43,778 nucleotides of DNA. Source: an uncultured bacterium (GTDB taxonomy: Bacteria > Bacteroidota > Bacteroidia > Bacteroidales > Bacteroidaceae). Below the pieces are notes generated by a model. The model was not told where the DNA came from. It saw only the letters and a list, made by a program, of their open reading frames with translations, and did not search any database. The stretch is from positions 1 to 43,778 of the forward strand of contig CAJMQU010000038.1 of the NCBI GenBank assembly GCA_905215555.1, given 5' to 3'. Positions within the stretch are counted from its first letter, which is position 1, and every line of letters starts with the position of its first letter. The position numbers were made by a program, and so were the translations under genes. Shown here piece by piece: positions 16,772 to 25,835 of the stretch.

Positions 16772-17542
16772 ATGAAATTAAACCTCAAGAATCCGATTGT
16801 CTTTTTCGATTTGGAGACTACCGGAACGAGTATCAATGCAGACCGTATCGTAGAAATCTGTTATCTCAAAGTACATCCCAATGGTAATGAGGAATCGAAA
16901 ACACTCCGTATCAATCCGGAGATGCATATTCCCGAAGGAGCATCTGCCATTCATGGCATTTATGATGCTGATGTAGCGGATTGCCCTACTTTCAAGGAAG
17001 TGGCACGCAACATTGCCAATGACATAGAAGGATGCGACCTGGCAGGATTCAATTCCAATCGTTTTGACATTCCCGTGCTGGCGGAAGAATTTCTCCGCGC
17101 CGGTGTAGATATTGACCTGAGTCGTCGCAAGTTTGTAGACGTACAGGTCATTTTCCATAAAATGGAACAACGTACGCTTTCTGCCGCCTACAAGTTTTAT
17201 TGCGGAAAGAATCTGGAAGATGCACATACTGCGGCAGCCGACACAAAAGCCACTTATGAGGTGTTGATGTCTCAGCTTGATCGCTATCCGGAACTTCAGA
17301 ATGATATCGCTTTCCTGTCCGATTATTCCAGTTTCAATAAGAATGTGGATTTTGCCGGACGTATGGTGTACGATGATAATGGGGTAGAAGTCTTCAATTT
17401 CGGAAAATACAAAGGAATGTCAGTAGTTGATGTCCTGAAACGTGACCCAGGTTATTATAGTTGGATTTTGAACAGTGATTTCACCTTGAATACCAAGGCT
17501 ATGCTGACCAAAATACGTTTACGCGAACTGACCAATAAATAG
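16772..17542 (+). CDS. DnaQ-like 3'-5' exonuclease
   Basis: The 256-residue protein has the three exonuclease motifs of the DEDDh family. Asp13 and Glu15 lie in FFDLETTG, Asp99 in NSNRFDIPVL, and His152/Asp157 in HTAAADTK. The C-terminal part holds FNFGKYKGMSV...YYSWIL (about 206-230), seen in ExoX-like proteins. It could act as the proofreading epsilon subunit or as a repair exonuclease; the position right after dnaN supports a replication role. coaBC begins 4 nt later. Confidence 0.88.
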   Translation: MKLNLKNPIVFFDLETTGTSINADRIVEICYLKVHPNGNEESKTLRINPEMHIPEGASAIHGIYDADVADCPTFKEVARNIANDIEGCDLAGFNSNRFDIPVLAEEFLRAGVDIDLSRRKFVDVQVIFHKMEQRTLSAAYKFYCGKNLEDAHTAAADTKATYEVLMSQLDRYPELQNDIAFLSDYSSFNKNVDFAGRMVYDDNGVEVFNFGKYKGMSVVDVLKRDPGYYSWILNSDFTLNTKAMLTKIRLRELTNK

Positions 17543-17546
17543 TCTT

Positions 17547-18764
17547 ATGGCAAATACACTGAAAGGGAAAAAGATCGTGTTGGGTATTACCGGAAGCATT
17601 GCCGCCTATAAGGCGTGTTATATCATTCGGGGACTGATTAAACAAGGTGCGGAAGTACAGGTTGTCATTACACCTGCCGGAAAAGAGTTCATTACTCCTA
17701 TTACGCTTTCGGCGCTGACGAGCAAACCGGTTATCAGTGAATTCTTTGCCCAGCGCGACGGCACGTGGAACAGCCATGTGGACCTCGGTCTGTGGGCGGA
17801 TGCCATGCTCATTGCCCCGGCCACTGCCTCCACTATTGGTAAAATGGCGAATGGTGTGGCGGACAATATGCTGATAACAACCTACTTGTCGGCAAAAGCT
17901 CCCGTCTTTGTGGCACCTGCCATGGATTTGGATATGTATGCTCATCCCTCTACGCAAAAGAATCTGGATACGCTTCGTTCTTATGGAAACCATATTATCG
18001 AACCGGGTACCGGAGAACTTGCCAGCCATCTGGTGGGCAAGGGGCGTATGGAAGAACCGGAGGTTATCATACAGCATTTGGCGGACTATTTTGCCGCAAC
18101 CGAAGGGGACTTGCGCGGTAAAACCATTGTGATTACTGCCGGACCGACTTATGAAAAGATTGATCCGGTGCGGTTTATCGGTAACTATTCTTCCGGGAAG
18201 ATGGGTTTTGCTATAGCGGATGAATGTGCTGCGCGAGGAGCTAAGGTTATTATGATTGCAGGTCCGGTGCAGCAGAAATTGCGCTATCCGGTATACCAGT
18301 ATCACCGTGTGGAATCGGCAGAGCAAATGTATGCGGCTGCCTATGATTTCTTCGGGGGGGCTGATGCAGCCATCCTTTCGGCTGCCGTTGCCGACTTTAC
18401 ACCGGAACAGGTAGCTGAAACTAAGATAAAACGGGAAAAGGAAGGAGAAATGACATTGCGTCTGAAGCCTACGAAGGATATAGCTGCCTGGTTAGGGCAG
18501 ATAAAGACTGATAAACAGGTACTGGTGGGCTTTGCTCTGGAAACTAATGACGAGCAGCATAACGCTGTGGATAAATTGAACCGGAAGAATCTGGATTTCA
18601 TTGTCCTGAATTCTTTGAATGACGAAGGAGCCGGTTTCCGTTATGATACGAATAAAATCAGTATTATCGACCGGGAAACAAAAACGGACTTTCCGTTGAA
18701 ATCCAAAGCAGAAGTAGCTGTGGATATTGTGGATCGTCTGGTGAAAGTATTGAAGAATAAGTAA
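17547..18764 (+). CDS. coaBC: Bifunctional CoaBC: PPC synthetase / PPC decarboxylase
   Basis: It joins cysteine to 4'-phosphopantothenate and decarboxylates the product, two steps of coenzyme A synthesis. The 405-residue protein begins with the flavoprotein CoaC half (GITGSIAAYKA). It has catalytic His77 in NSHVDL and substrate clamp PAMDLDMY. The CoaB half starts near residue 190 with TAGPTYEKIDPVRFIGNYSSGKMG. The length is normal for the fusion. It sits 4 nt after the exonuclease gene and 8 nt before the DUF4835 gene. Confidence 0.95.
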   Translation: MANTLKGKKIVLGITGSIAAYKACYIIRGLIKQGAEVQVVITPAGKEFITPITLSALTSKPVISEFFAQRDGTWNSHVDLGLWADAMLIAPATASTIGKMANGVADNMLITTYLSAKAPVFVAPAMDLDMYAHPSTQKNLDTLRSYGNHIIEPGTGELASHLVGKGRMEEPEVIIQHLADYFAATEGDLRGKTIVITAGPTYEKIDPVRFIGNYSSGKMGFAIADECAARGAKVIMIAGPVQQKLRYPVYQYHRVESAEQMYAAAYDFFGGADAAILSAAVADFTPEQVAETKIKREKEGEMTLRLKPTKDIAAWLGQIKTDKQVLVGFALETNDEQHNAVDKLNRKNLDFIVLNSLNDEGAGFRYDTNKISIIDRETKTDFPLKSKAEVAVDIVDRLVKVLKNK

Positions 18765-18772
18765 TGTAGACA

Positions 18773-19672
18773 GTGAAGAATAAGGCACTTTATATCATTC
18801 TGTTTTTGTCTGCGGTAGCATTGAAGACCGTAGCTCAGGAATTGAATTGTAAATTGACGGTGAATTATTCTCAGATACAGGGTACGAGTACGCAGGTTTT
18901 CACTACACTGGAAAATGCGCTGATGGAATTCATCAACACGCGTCGGTGGACACAGGCGCAATATGAAGTGAATGAAAGAATCCGTTGTTCCATGAATCTG
19001 ACGGTGAAAGAATACAGTGAGGCGGACGGACGCTGGAAGTGTGAACTTATCGTGCAGTCTACCCGTCCTGTCTGGCAATCGGGCTATCAGACGGTAGTCT
19101 TTAGTTTTAAGGATACGGATGTATCTTTTAATTATCGTGAGTTTGACCCGCTGGAACTGAGGGACAATGTGGTAGACAATAATCTGATTGCCGTTGTTGC
19201 TTATTATGTCTATATGATTATCGGTCTGGATATGGATACGATGGCTCCGCAAGGCGGTACAGATCTGTTTCGGGCTGCCGAAGATATCGTGACTGCCGCA
19301 CAGAACCTCGGTGAAACCGGCTGGAAGGCATTCGACAGCAGCCGTAACCGTTATGCATTGGTTTCCGATTATCTGGAGGACGGTATGTCACCTTTGCGTA
19401 AACTGATGTATGACTATCACCGGACGGGGATGGATGAACTCTCAGTCAATGCCATTCGCGCCCGTGCTGCGATTACGACAGCGCTGGACGGCTTGAGACA
19501 GGCACAACAGAATAAACCGATGTCGGCATTGCCCGGTTTGTTCACTGAGATAAAGAAGGATGAATTGGTGAATCTCTATTCCCAGGCTGCGATGAAGGAA
19601 AAAGAAGCAGTTTTTGAGTTGCTTTCTTCCGTTAATCCTTCGTTGAGTGCTGAGTGGGAAAAGATGAAATAA
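18773..19672 (+). CDS. DUF4835 family exported protein (PorD-like)
   Basis: The product has 299 residues and a GTG start; an ATG just upstream in frame is followed at once by a stop. The amino end is a Sec signal peptide (LYIILFLSAVALKTVAQ, cleavage after AQ), so it is exported. The mature part shows the DUF4835 pattern with NYSQIQGTSTQVF, NxLxxFIN and a long helical C-terminus. Members of this family have been linked to the type IX secretion protein PorD; whether that applies in this genome is uncertain. The coaBC-DUF4835-recN order is common in Bacteroidota. Confidence 0.8.
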   Translation: MKNKALYIILFLSAVALKTVAQELNCKLTVNYSQIQGTSTQVFTTLENALMEFINTRRWTQAQYEVNERIRCSMNLTVKEYSEADGRWKCELIVQSTRPVWQSGYQTVVFSFKDTDVSFNYREFDPLELRDNVVDNNLIAVVAYYVYMIIGLDMDTMAPQGGTDLFRAAEDIVTAAQNLGETGWKAFDSSRNRYALVSDYLEDGMSPLRKLMYDYHRTGMDELSVNAIRARAAITTALDGLRQAQQNKPMSALPGLFTEIKKDELVNLYSQAAMKEKEAVFELLSSVNPSLSAEWEKMK

Positions 19673-19711
19673 TGATATGAAGTGAGTAAGATTTTAATTT
19701 GTAAATAAGTT

Positions 19712-21376
19712 ATGTTACGTTCGCTTTACATACAGAATTATGCTCTTATAGAGAAACTTGATATTGGTTTCGATGCAGGTTTTTCCGTTATTACGGGTGA
19801 AACGGGTGCAGGAAAGTCTATCATATTAGGTGCTATCGGTTTAATGCTCGGACAGCGTGCCGATGTAAAAGCTATCCGGCAGGGGGCTTCGAAATGTGTG
19901 ATTGAAGCCCGTTTTGATATATCGGCTTACGGTATGCAGCCTTTCTTTGAAGAAAATGAATTGGAGTACGAGGAAGAGTGCATTTTGCGTCGTGAAGTGT
20001 ATGCTTCCGGCAAGAGCCGCGCATTCATCAACGATACTCCGGCTTCGCTTGTGCAGATGAAAGAACTGGGTGAACAGCTTATTGACGTTCACTCGCAGCA
20101 TCAGAATCTTTTGCTGAACAAGGAAGGTTTTCAGCTTAATGTGCTTGATATATTATCCCATAATGATGAACAACTTTCCGTTTACCAGTCCATATACAAG
20201 GACTGGAAGCAGGCATTGCAAGGTTTGGAAGACCTTATAGCCCGTGCTGAACAGAATAAGGCTGATGAAGATTATATCCGCTTTCAGTTAGAGCAGTTGG
20301 AAGAAGCCAATCTGGCTGCCGGTGAACAGGAAGAATTGGAACAGGAGGCTGACACATTGAGCCATGCCGAAGAAATTAAAGCCGGTTTATTCCGTACCGG
20401 ACAGTTGCTGACTTCTGATGAAGGGGGCTTGTTGGTTTCGTTAAAGGAGAGTCTGAACACGATGCTGGGGTTGCAAAAGGTTTATTCTCCCGCCACCGAA
20501 CTTGCCGAACGTCTGGAAAGCACATATATTGAGTTGAAAGACGTTTCTCAGGAAATTTCTTCACAAGAAGAAGATGTAGAGTTCAATCCTGAGCGGCTGG
20601 AGGAAGTGAATGATCGCTTGAACCTGATTTATACTTTGCAGCAAAAACACAGGGTGACTACTGTAGGGGAGTTGCTGGCGCTTGCTGAAGAATATTCGGC
20701 TAAACTGGCGGCTATAACTTCTTATGATGAACGTATTGCCGAACAGAAAGTTCTCTGTGATACTTTATGTAATAAGGTGAAGAAGCAGGCGGCTGTTCTT
20801 ACTAAAGCTCGTGTGAAAGCTGCCCGCGAGGTTGAAATGCAAATGGCATCCCGACTGGTGCCGCTGGGTATGCCTAATGTCCGTTTTCAGGTGGAGATGG
20901 GAATGCGGAAAGAGCCCGGCGTGTATGGTGAGGACACTGTTAACTTCCTTTTTTCCGCCAATAAGAACGGTGCCTTGCAGAGTATTTCATCCGTAGCTTC
21001 CGGAGGTGAGATTGCCCGCGTCATGTTGTCTATCAAGGCAATGATAGCCGGTGCGGTGAAACTGCCTACTATTGTGTTCGATGAAATAGATACCGGGGTA
21101 TCCGGTGAGATTGCCGACCGCATGGCAGATATCATGCAGGAGATGGGAGAGCAAGACCGCCAGGTTATCAGCATCACCCACTTGCCGCAGATTGCTGCGC
21201 GTGGACGTGCACACTATAAAGTGTATAAACAAGATAATGAAACCGAGACCAACAGCCACATCCGTCGTCTGGCAGATGAGGAGAGGGTGGAGGAAATAGC
21301 TCATATGCTGAGCGGAGCCACTTTGACAGAAGCAGCCTTGAACAATGCGAAGGTACTTCTCGGTCTTAGCAAATAG
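19712..21376 (+). CDS. recN: DNA repair protein RecN
   Basis: RecN is an SMC-like ATPase acting at DNA double-strand breaks. The 554 residues carry Walker A GETGAGKS (29-36), a long coiled coil in the middle (about 150-370), the ABC signature in SVASGGEIARVMLSIK and Walker B TIVFDEIDTGVSG. SITHLPQIAARG holds the switch His. The length matches the family. It is followed after 38 nt of AT-rich filler by rlmB. Confidence 0.95.
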   Translation: MLRSLYIQNYALIEKLDIGFDAGFSVITGETGAGKSIILGAIGLMLGQRADVKAIRQGASKCVIEARFDISAYGMQPFFEENELEYEEECILRREVYASGKSRAFINDTPASLVQMKELGEQLIDVHSQHQNLLLNKEGFQLNVLDILSHNDEQLSVYQSIYKDWKQALQGLEDLIARAEQNKADEDYIRFQLEQLEEANLAAGEQEELEQEADTLSHAEEIKAGLFRTGQLLTSDEGGLLVSLKESLNTMLGLQKVYSPATELAERLESTYIELKDVSQEISSQEEDVEFNPERLEEVNDRLNLIYTLQQKHRVTTVGELLALAEEYSAKLAAITSYDERIAEQKVLCDTLCNKVKKQAAVLTKARVKAAREVEMQMASRLVPLGMPNVRFQVEMGMRKEPGVYGEDTVNFLFSANKNGALQSISSVASGGEIARVMLSIKAMIAGAVKLPTIVFDEIDTGVSGEIADRMADIMQEMGEQDRQVISITHLPQIAARGRAHYKVYKQDNETETNSHIRRLADEERVEEIAHMLSGATLTEAALNNAKVLLGLSK

Positions 21377-21414
21377 CTTTTAATTTTTAATTTATAATTT
21401 TTAATTTCTCAAAG

Positions 21415-22155
21415 ATGGTTGATAAGAGTGAAATGATTTTCGGCGTTCGCGCTGTGATAGAAGCAATACAGGCAGGAAAAGAAATCGATAAGATTCTGGT
21501 GAAAAAGGATATCCAGAGCGATTTGTCCAAGGAACTTTTCGCTGCATTGAAGGGAACTCTGATTCCTGTTCAGCGTGTTCCGGTGGAGCGCATTAATCGC
21601 ATAACCCGAAAGAACCATCAGGGGGTGATTGCCTTTATTTCTTCCGTTACATATCAGAAGACAGAAGATTTGGTGCCTTTCCTGTTTGAAGAGGGGAAAA
21701 ATCCGCTGTTTGTCATGCTCGACGGAGTGACGGATGTCCGCAATTTCGGAGCTATAGCCCGTACCTGCGAGTGTGCGGCGGTAGATGCCATAATTATCCC
21801 TTCCAAAGGGAGTGTGACGGTGAATGCGGATGCCATGAAGACTTCTGCGGGGGCATTGCACGTGTTGCCGGTTTGTCGCGAGCAAAATCTGAAGACTACT
21901 CTGCAATACCTTAAAGATAGTGGTTTTCGCATTGTGGCAGCTACGGAAAAAGGTGACTATGATTATACTAAAGCCGATTATACAGGACCGATGTGCATCA
22001 TTATGGGAGCTGAAGATAAAGGTGTCTCTTATGAAAACCTGGCTCTTTGCGACGAATGGGTGAAAATCCCGATGCTGGGTACTATCGAGTCGCTCAATGT
22101 TTCTGTTGCGGCGGGTATTTTGATTTATGAAGCTGTGAAACAAAGAACCAACTAA
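21415..22155 (+). CDS. rlmB: 23S rRNA 2'-O-ribose methyltransferase RlmB (SpoU family)
   Basis: RlmB methylates the 2'-OH of G2251 in the 23S rRNA peptidyl-transferase region. The 246-residue protein has an N-terminal substrate-binding domain (about 1-75) and a SPOUT knot domain with the three SpoU motifs: DGVTDVRNFGAIART, IIMGAEDKGVS and IPMLGTIESLNVSVAAGI. Specificity for G2251 rather than another SpoU target is assigned by overall length and domain order. The next gene starts 3 nt after its stop. Confidence 0.9.
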   Translation: MVDKSEMIFGVRAVIEAIQAGKEIDKILVKKDIQSDLSKELFAALKGTLIPVQRVPVERINRITRKNHQGVIAFISSVTYQKTEDLVPFLFEEGKNPLFVMLDGVTDVRNFGAIARTCECAAVDAIIIPSKGSVTVNADAMKTSAGALHVLPVCREQNLKTTLQYLKDSGFRIVAATEKGDYDYTKADYTGPMCIIMGAEDKGVSYENLALCDEWVKIPMLGTIESLNVSVAAGILIYEAVKQRTN

Positions 22156-22158
22156 GAT

Positions 22159-23862
22159 ATGAAAAAGAACTTATTGTTGACGCTCACCCTCTGTTTATTG
22201 GCTCAGTGGAGTGTAGCTCAGGCACCCAAATGGGTGGAAAAAGCCAAGCGTGCCGTTTTTTCAGTGGTCACGTACGATGAGAATGATAAAATTTTAAATA
22301 CGGGAAACGGATTTTTCGTGACCGAAGATGGAATTGCTTTGTCAGATTACGGCCTGTTTAAAGGTGCGCAACGTGCGGTAGCTATCAATTCGGAAGGAGT
22401 ACAAATGCCTGTGGATGTTATTCTGGGGGCAAACGACATGTATGACGTTGTCAAGTTCCGTGTAACGATTTCCGGTAAGAAAGTTCCTGCACTGACTGTA
22501 TCTGCTATGGCTCCGGCTGTTGGAGCAACCGTTTATCTGTTACCTTATTCTACGCAGAAAGACCGTTCTTATACTGGCGGACAGGTGAAAGAAGATTCTA
22601 AGATAGAAGGGAATTTCCACTATTATACACTTGATATGCATCTGAAAGACAAGATGGTGAGCTGTCCTGTCATGACTGCTGACGGACAGGTGTTCGGTCT
22701 GGCTCAGAAATCCTCAGGAAAAGATACAGCTATCATTTGCTATGCTGTAGGTGCTGATTATGCGATGGAGCAAAAGATAAGCCCTCTTTCATTCAACGAC
22801 CACACTTTAGCAAGCATCGGCATAAAGAAGGGATTGCCTGAAACGGAAGAACAAGCATTGGTATTCCTTTATATGGCTTCTTCACAACTCACTCCGGAGA
22901 AATATGCTGAGTTGCTGAATGATTTTATAGCCCAATATCCCAACAGCACAGATGGATATCTTCGTCGTGCAAACAATCAGATGTTCTTATCGAAGGAAGC
23001 GGATTCAATGGATAAAGTAGCTGCTGATATGGATAAAGCACTTGAAGTGGCGCAAAAGAAAGACGATGCGTACTTTAACCGTGCCAAACTGATTTATAAC
23101 TACCAGTTGACTAATCCTGAGACTGTTTATAAAGATTGGACGTATGACAAGGCTTTGGAAGAAGTCCGTAAGGCAATGGCAATTGAAGAACTGCCGATAT
23201 ATATTCAGTTGGAGGGTGACATCCAGTTTGCCAAGAAAGACTATGCGGCAGCTTCAGCCAGCTATGAGAAAGTAAATACGACTAATCTCGTTTCTCCGGC
23301 CACTTACTTTAGCGCAGCCAAGACGAAAGAACTGATGGAAGCGGCTCCGGAAGAAATACTGGCGCTGATGGATAGCTGTATAGCACGTTGTGTACAACCC
23401 TTCACGGAAGAAAATGCTCCCTATTTGCTGGAACGCGCTCGGATGCGTATGAATGCAGGACAGGCACGCGGTGCGATGCTTGACTATGACGAATATTACA
23501 AAGCAGTGCGTGGTAATGTAAACGATGTGTTCTATTACTATCGTGAACAGGCATCTTTCCAGGCAAAGCAGTTTCAGCGTGCACTGGATGACATAGCAAA
23601 GGCTATTGAACTCAACCCGAAAGAGTTGACTTACCGTTCGGAACTTGCAGTGGTGAATATTCGTGTCGGCAGACATGAAGAGGCTGTCAAAGTGTTGAAG
23701 GGTGCTTTGGAAATAGATCCTAAGTATGCGGAGGCTTACCGTCTGATGGGCGTTGCCCAATTGCAGTTGAAGCAGAACAAAGAGGCATGTGCCAGCTTTG
23801 CAAAAGCAAAAGAACTGGGCGATTCGAATGTAGATGCTCTGATTGAGAAACATTGCAAATAA
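22159..23862 (+). CDS. Exported trypsin-fold (degenerate) plus TPR protein
   Basis: The 567-residue protein has a signal peptide (about 1-21, ending SVAQ). Residues about 30-205 follow the HtrA/trypsin-like fold: GNGFFVTEDGIAL (49-61) matches the usual GTGFFV.DGYILT stretch, and Asp96 fits the catalytic Asp. The His position is occupied by DYGL (63-66) and the Ser motif GNSGGP by MVSCPV (166-171), so the triad appears lost. The C-terminal half contains several TPRs (about 250-560). It is likely a periplasmic binding or scaffold protein. It is probably co-transcribed with rlmB. Confidence 0.8.
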   Translation: MKKNLLLTLTLCLLAQWSVAQAPKWVEKAKRAVFSVVTYDENDKILNTGNGFFVTEDGIALSDYGLFKGAQRAVAINSEGVQMPVDVILGANDMYDVVKFRVTISGKKVPALTVSAMAPAVGATVYLLPYSTQKDRSYTGGQVKEDSKIEGNFHYYTLDMHLKDKMVSCPVMTADGQVFGLAQKSSGKDTAIICYAVGADYAMEQKISPLSFNDHTLASIGIKKGLPETEEQALVFLYMASSQLTPEKYAELLNDFIAQYPNSTDGYLRRANNQMFLSKEADSMDKVAADMDKALEVAQKKDDAYFNRAKLIYNYQLTNPETVYKDWTYDKALEEVRKAMAIEELPIYIQLEGDIQFAKKDYAAASASYEKVNTTNLVSPATYFSAAKTKELMEAAPEEILALMDSCIARCVQPFTEENAPYLLERARMRMNAGQARGAMLDYDEYYKAVRGNVNDVFYYYREQASFQAKQFQRALDDIAKAIELNPKELTYRSELAVVNIRVGRHEEAVKVLKGALEIDPKYAEAYRLMGVAQLQLKQNKEACASFAKAKELGDSNVDALIEKHCK

Positions 23863-23876
23863 GGAAACTGCATAAA

Positions 23877-23955
23877 ATACATCATTTGTTTGGCCTGAAC
23901 AGATGGGGCATTTCAGGTGAGCAGATGATATGTTTGGTTGAAACAGATGATGTAT
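23877..23955. repeat. Imperfect direct repeats inside a 15-bp inverted repeat
   Basis: ATACATCATTTGTTT (23877-23891) pairs with AAACAGATGATGTAT (23941-23955), 15 bp with one G-U. An inner CCTGAA/TTCAGG stem (about 23894-23916) lies within. The two halves are also similar as direct repeats (TTTGTTTGG..TGAACAGATG versus ATATGTTTGG..GAAACAGATG). It is probably transcribed as a folded 3' UTR. Confidence 0.65.
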
Positions 23956-23963
23956 TATTATGA

Positions 23964-23994
23964 AAAAAGGCTCTGCTTTCACAAGCTGAGCCTT
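23964..23994. terminator. Hairpin, possible bidirectional terminator
   Basis: AAGGCTC-T-GCTT-TCAC-AAGC-T-GAGCCTT forms a stem with one internal mismatch. The minus-strand reading runs into TTTTTT, the plus strand only into TTT. It could end the 22159 transcript or stop antisense transcription from folC that passes through ridA. Confidence 0.55.
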
Positions 23995-24176
23995 TGTCGG
24001 GAAACTCCCGTGTCAAAAAAGAATTAGCTAAGTCTAGGTTTTAAAAACAGGTATAAGTGAATTTCTTTTGTATATAATCCTATAAGGTAAATGCATGAAC
24101 TTTCAGAATACTGCATGTGATACCTGATTTTTTTCAGAATAGATCATAAATTGTTGAATACTAAAACTATATCGGA

Positions 24177-24551
24177 ATGAAAAAAGTTATTTGTAGCCAG
24201 AAGGCACCGGGAGCTATCGGTCCTTACAGTCAAGCAATTGAAGCGAATGGAATGATATTTGTGTCCGGTCAGTTGCCGATTGATGCAGCCACCGGAAAGA
24301 TGGCGGAAGGTGCCGAGGCACAAGCCCGCCAGTCATTGGAGAACATCAAACATATCCTGGGAGAAGTAGGGCTGACGATGGCAAATATCGTTAAGACTAC
24401 AGTTTTCCTGGAGGATATGTCTCTGTTTGCAGATATGAATAAGGTATATGCCACCTATTTTGATGGCGATTTCCCGGCCCGTTCGGCTGTAGCTGTGAAG
24501 GCTTTGCCGAAGGACGCTTTAGTGGAGATTGAGTGTATCGCGGTTCGCTAA
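24177..24551 (+). CDS. ridA: RidA family enamine/imine deaminase
   Basis: RidA hydrolyses reactive enamine/imine intermediates such as 2-aminoacrylate made by PLP enzymes. The 124-residue protein has APGAIGPYSQA (10-20), MIFVSGQLPID (26-36), the essential Arg102 in FPARSAVAV and Glu117 in LVEIEC. The length is typical for the trimeric YjgF/RidA family. Its 3' end overlaps the 3' end of the convergent folC by 33 nt, and its apparent terminator lies within folC. Confidence 0.94.
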   Translation: MKKVICSQKAPGAIGPYSQAIEANGMIFVSGQLPIDAATGKMAEGAEAQARQSLENIKHILGEVGLTMANIVKTTVFLEDMSLFADMNKVYATYFDGDFPARSAVAVKALPKDALVEIECIAVR

Positions 24552-25772
24552 CAGGTCGGCAACAATAAAGCTACTGCCTCCCACGAAGATGAAGTCTTCC
24601 GGGAGGCTTTTTTCTTGTGCGGCGCGTACGGCAGAGGGAACATCCGGGTAACAATCTCCCTGCAATCCGGCTTCGGCGGCAATCCGGGCAAGTTCTTGTT
24701 CGGGCAATGCACGTTTCACGCTGGCTTTCGTGAAGTAATATTCGGCATCTTCGGGCAATAGTGCCAGCACACCGCGAATGTCTTTGTCATTCACCATGCC
24801 TATGACCATGTGCAGTTTCCGGTAAGACTGCTGTTGCAGTTGCTCCGTGATGTAGGTAATGCCTCCCACGTTGTGTCCAGTATCACATATTAGGGTGGGA
24901 GCATCCTGCAACTTTTGCCAGCGTCCCATAAGCCCGGTCAGTTTGCCGACGTGCGCAAAACCGCTACGGACAGCCTGTTCGCTTAGTTTGTATCCGGCTT
25001 TCTGCAATTGCGGGATAGCAGTAAGCAGGGTGCGGGTATTTTTTGTTTGATATAATCCTTTCAACTCACATTCCAGTCCGGGATAATCATTCTTTGGGTT
25101 CTCCTCTGCAAAGAAAATGGGGGCACCGGTTTCATGGGCCTTTTTCGTAAATACGGGTCTTGTTTCGGGAGTCGTTTCCCCGATTATTACAGGTATTCCA
25201 CTTTTTATGATACCGGCTTTTTCTCCCGCTATCTTTTCCAGCGTATCTCCCAGGAACTGTGTGTGGTCAAAACTAATATTGGTGATGATGCATAAATCCG
25301 GCTGTATGATGTTGGTGCAGTCCAGTCTTCCGCCAAGCCCTACCTCTATAACAGCTACATCCACTTGCTGGTCAGCGAAGTAACGAAACGCCATGGCGGT
25401 GGTCAGCTCGAAGAAAGAAGGATGTAAGGGTTCGAAGAAATCTCGTTCTTCTTCCACAAACCGAACCACGTAACTTTCCGGGATGACCTGTCCGTTTACA
25501 CGGATACGTTCGCGGAAATCCACGAGATGCGGAGAAGTGTATAATCCCACTCTGTATCCGGCTTCCTGCAAGATTGCAGCAAGGGTGTGCGAACATGATC
25601 CTTTTCCATTCGTTCCCCCTACATGGATGCTGTGGAAATTGCGGTGTGGATGTCCGAAATGTTCGTCCAAGGCTTGTGTATTCTCCAGTCCTTCCTTATA
25701 TGCCGAACTCCCCACCTGCTGGAACATGGGGACACTGTTATATAAGTATAATAAAGTGTTCTGATAATCCAT
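24519..25772 (-). CDS. folC: Folylpolyglutamate / dihydrofolate synthase FolC
   Basis: FolC adds glutamate to folates and may also make dihydrofolate from dihydropteroate. The 417-residue Mur-ligase-fold protein has the ATP loop GGTNGKGS (52-59), TSPHLVDFRERIRVNG, GLGGRLDCTN and NISFDHTQFLG. DTGHNVGG lies in the C-terminal domain. The length fits the family. Its promoter lies in a repeated module (25836-25894) shared with the DUF4494 gene. Its last 33 nt overlap ridA on the other strand. Confidence 0.94.
   Translation of the reverse strand: MDYQNTLLYLYNSVPMFQQVGSSAYKEGLENTQALDEHFGHPHRNFHSIHVGGTNGKGSCSHTLAAILQEAGYRVGLYTSPHLVDFRERIRVNGQVIPESYVVRFVEEERDFFEPLHPSFFELTTAMAFRYFADQQVDVAVIEVGLGGRLDCTNIIQPDLCIITNISFDHTQFLGDTLEKIAGEKAGIIKSGIPVIIGETTPETRPVFTKKAHETGAPIFFAEENPKNDYPGLECELKGLYQTKNTRTLLTAIPQLQKAGYKLSEQAVRSGFAHVGKLTGLMGRWQKLQDAPTLICDTGHNVGGITYITEQLQQQSYRKLHMVIGMVNDKDIRGVLALLPEDAEYYFTKASVKRALPEQELARIAAEAGLQGDCYPDVPSAVRAAQEKSLPEDFIFVGGSSFIVADLLANRDTLNLH
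24576..24613 (+). terminator. ridA terminator embedded in folC
   Basis: GCCTCCC (24576-24582) pairs with GGGAGGC (24601-24607), with an inner GAAGA/TCTTC stem, and is followed by six T (24608-24613). It is a good intrinsic terminator for plus-strand ridA, yet lies in the minus-strand folC coding region at the FIFVGGSS stretch. Confidence 0.75.
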
Positions 25773-25835
25773 CTTTTTAAATATTTAACGAGAAAGTAAG
25801 CTATTCTCTCTTTTTAATTCCTATCTTAGAAGCTG

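Larger units (their letters stand above)
23863..24176. other. Intergenic region with structured repeats, before ridA
   Basis: This 314-nt stretch has no gene. It contains a long inverted repeat with internal direct repeats (23877-23955), a second hairpin (23964-23994), and then AT-rich sequence without a clear promoter consensus before ridA. Confidence 0.6.
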
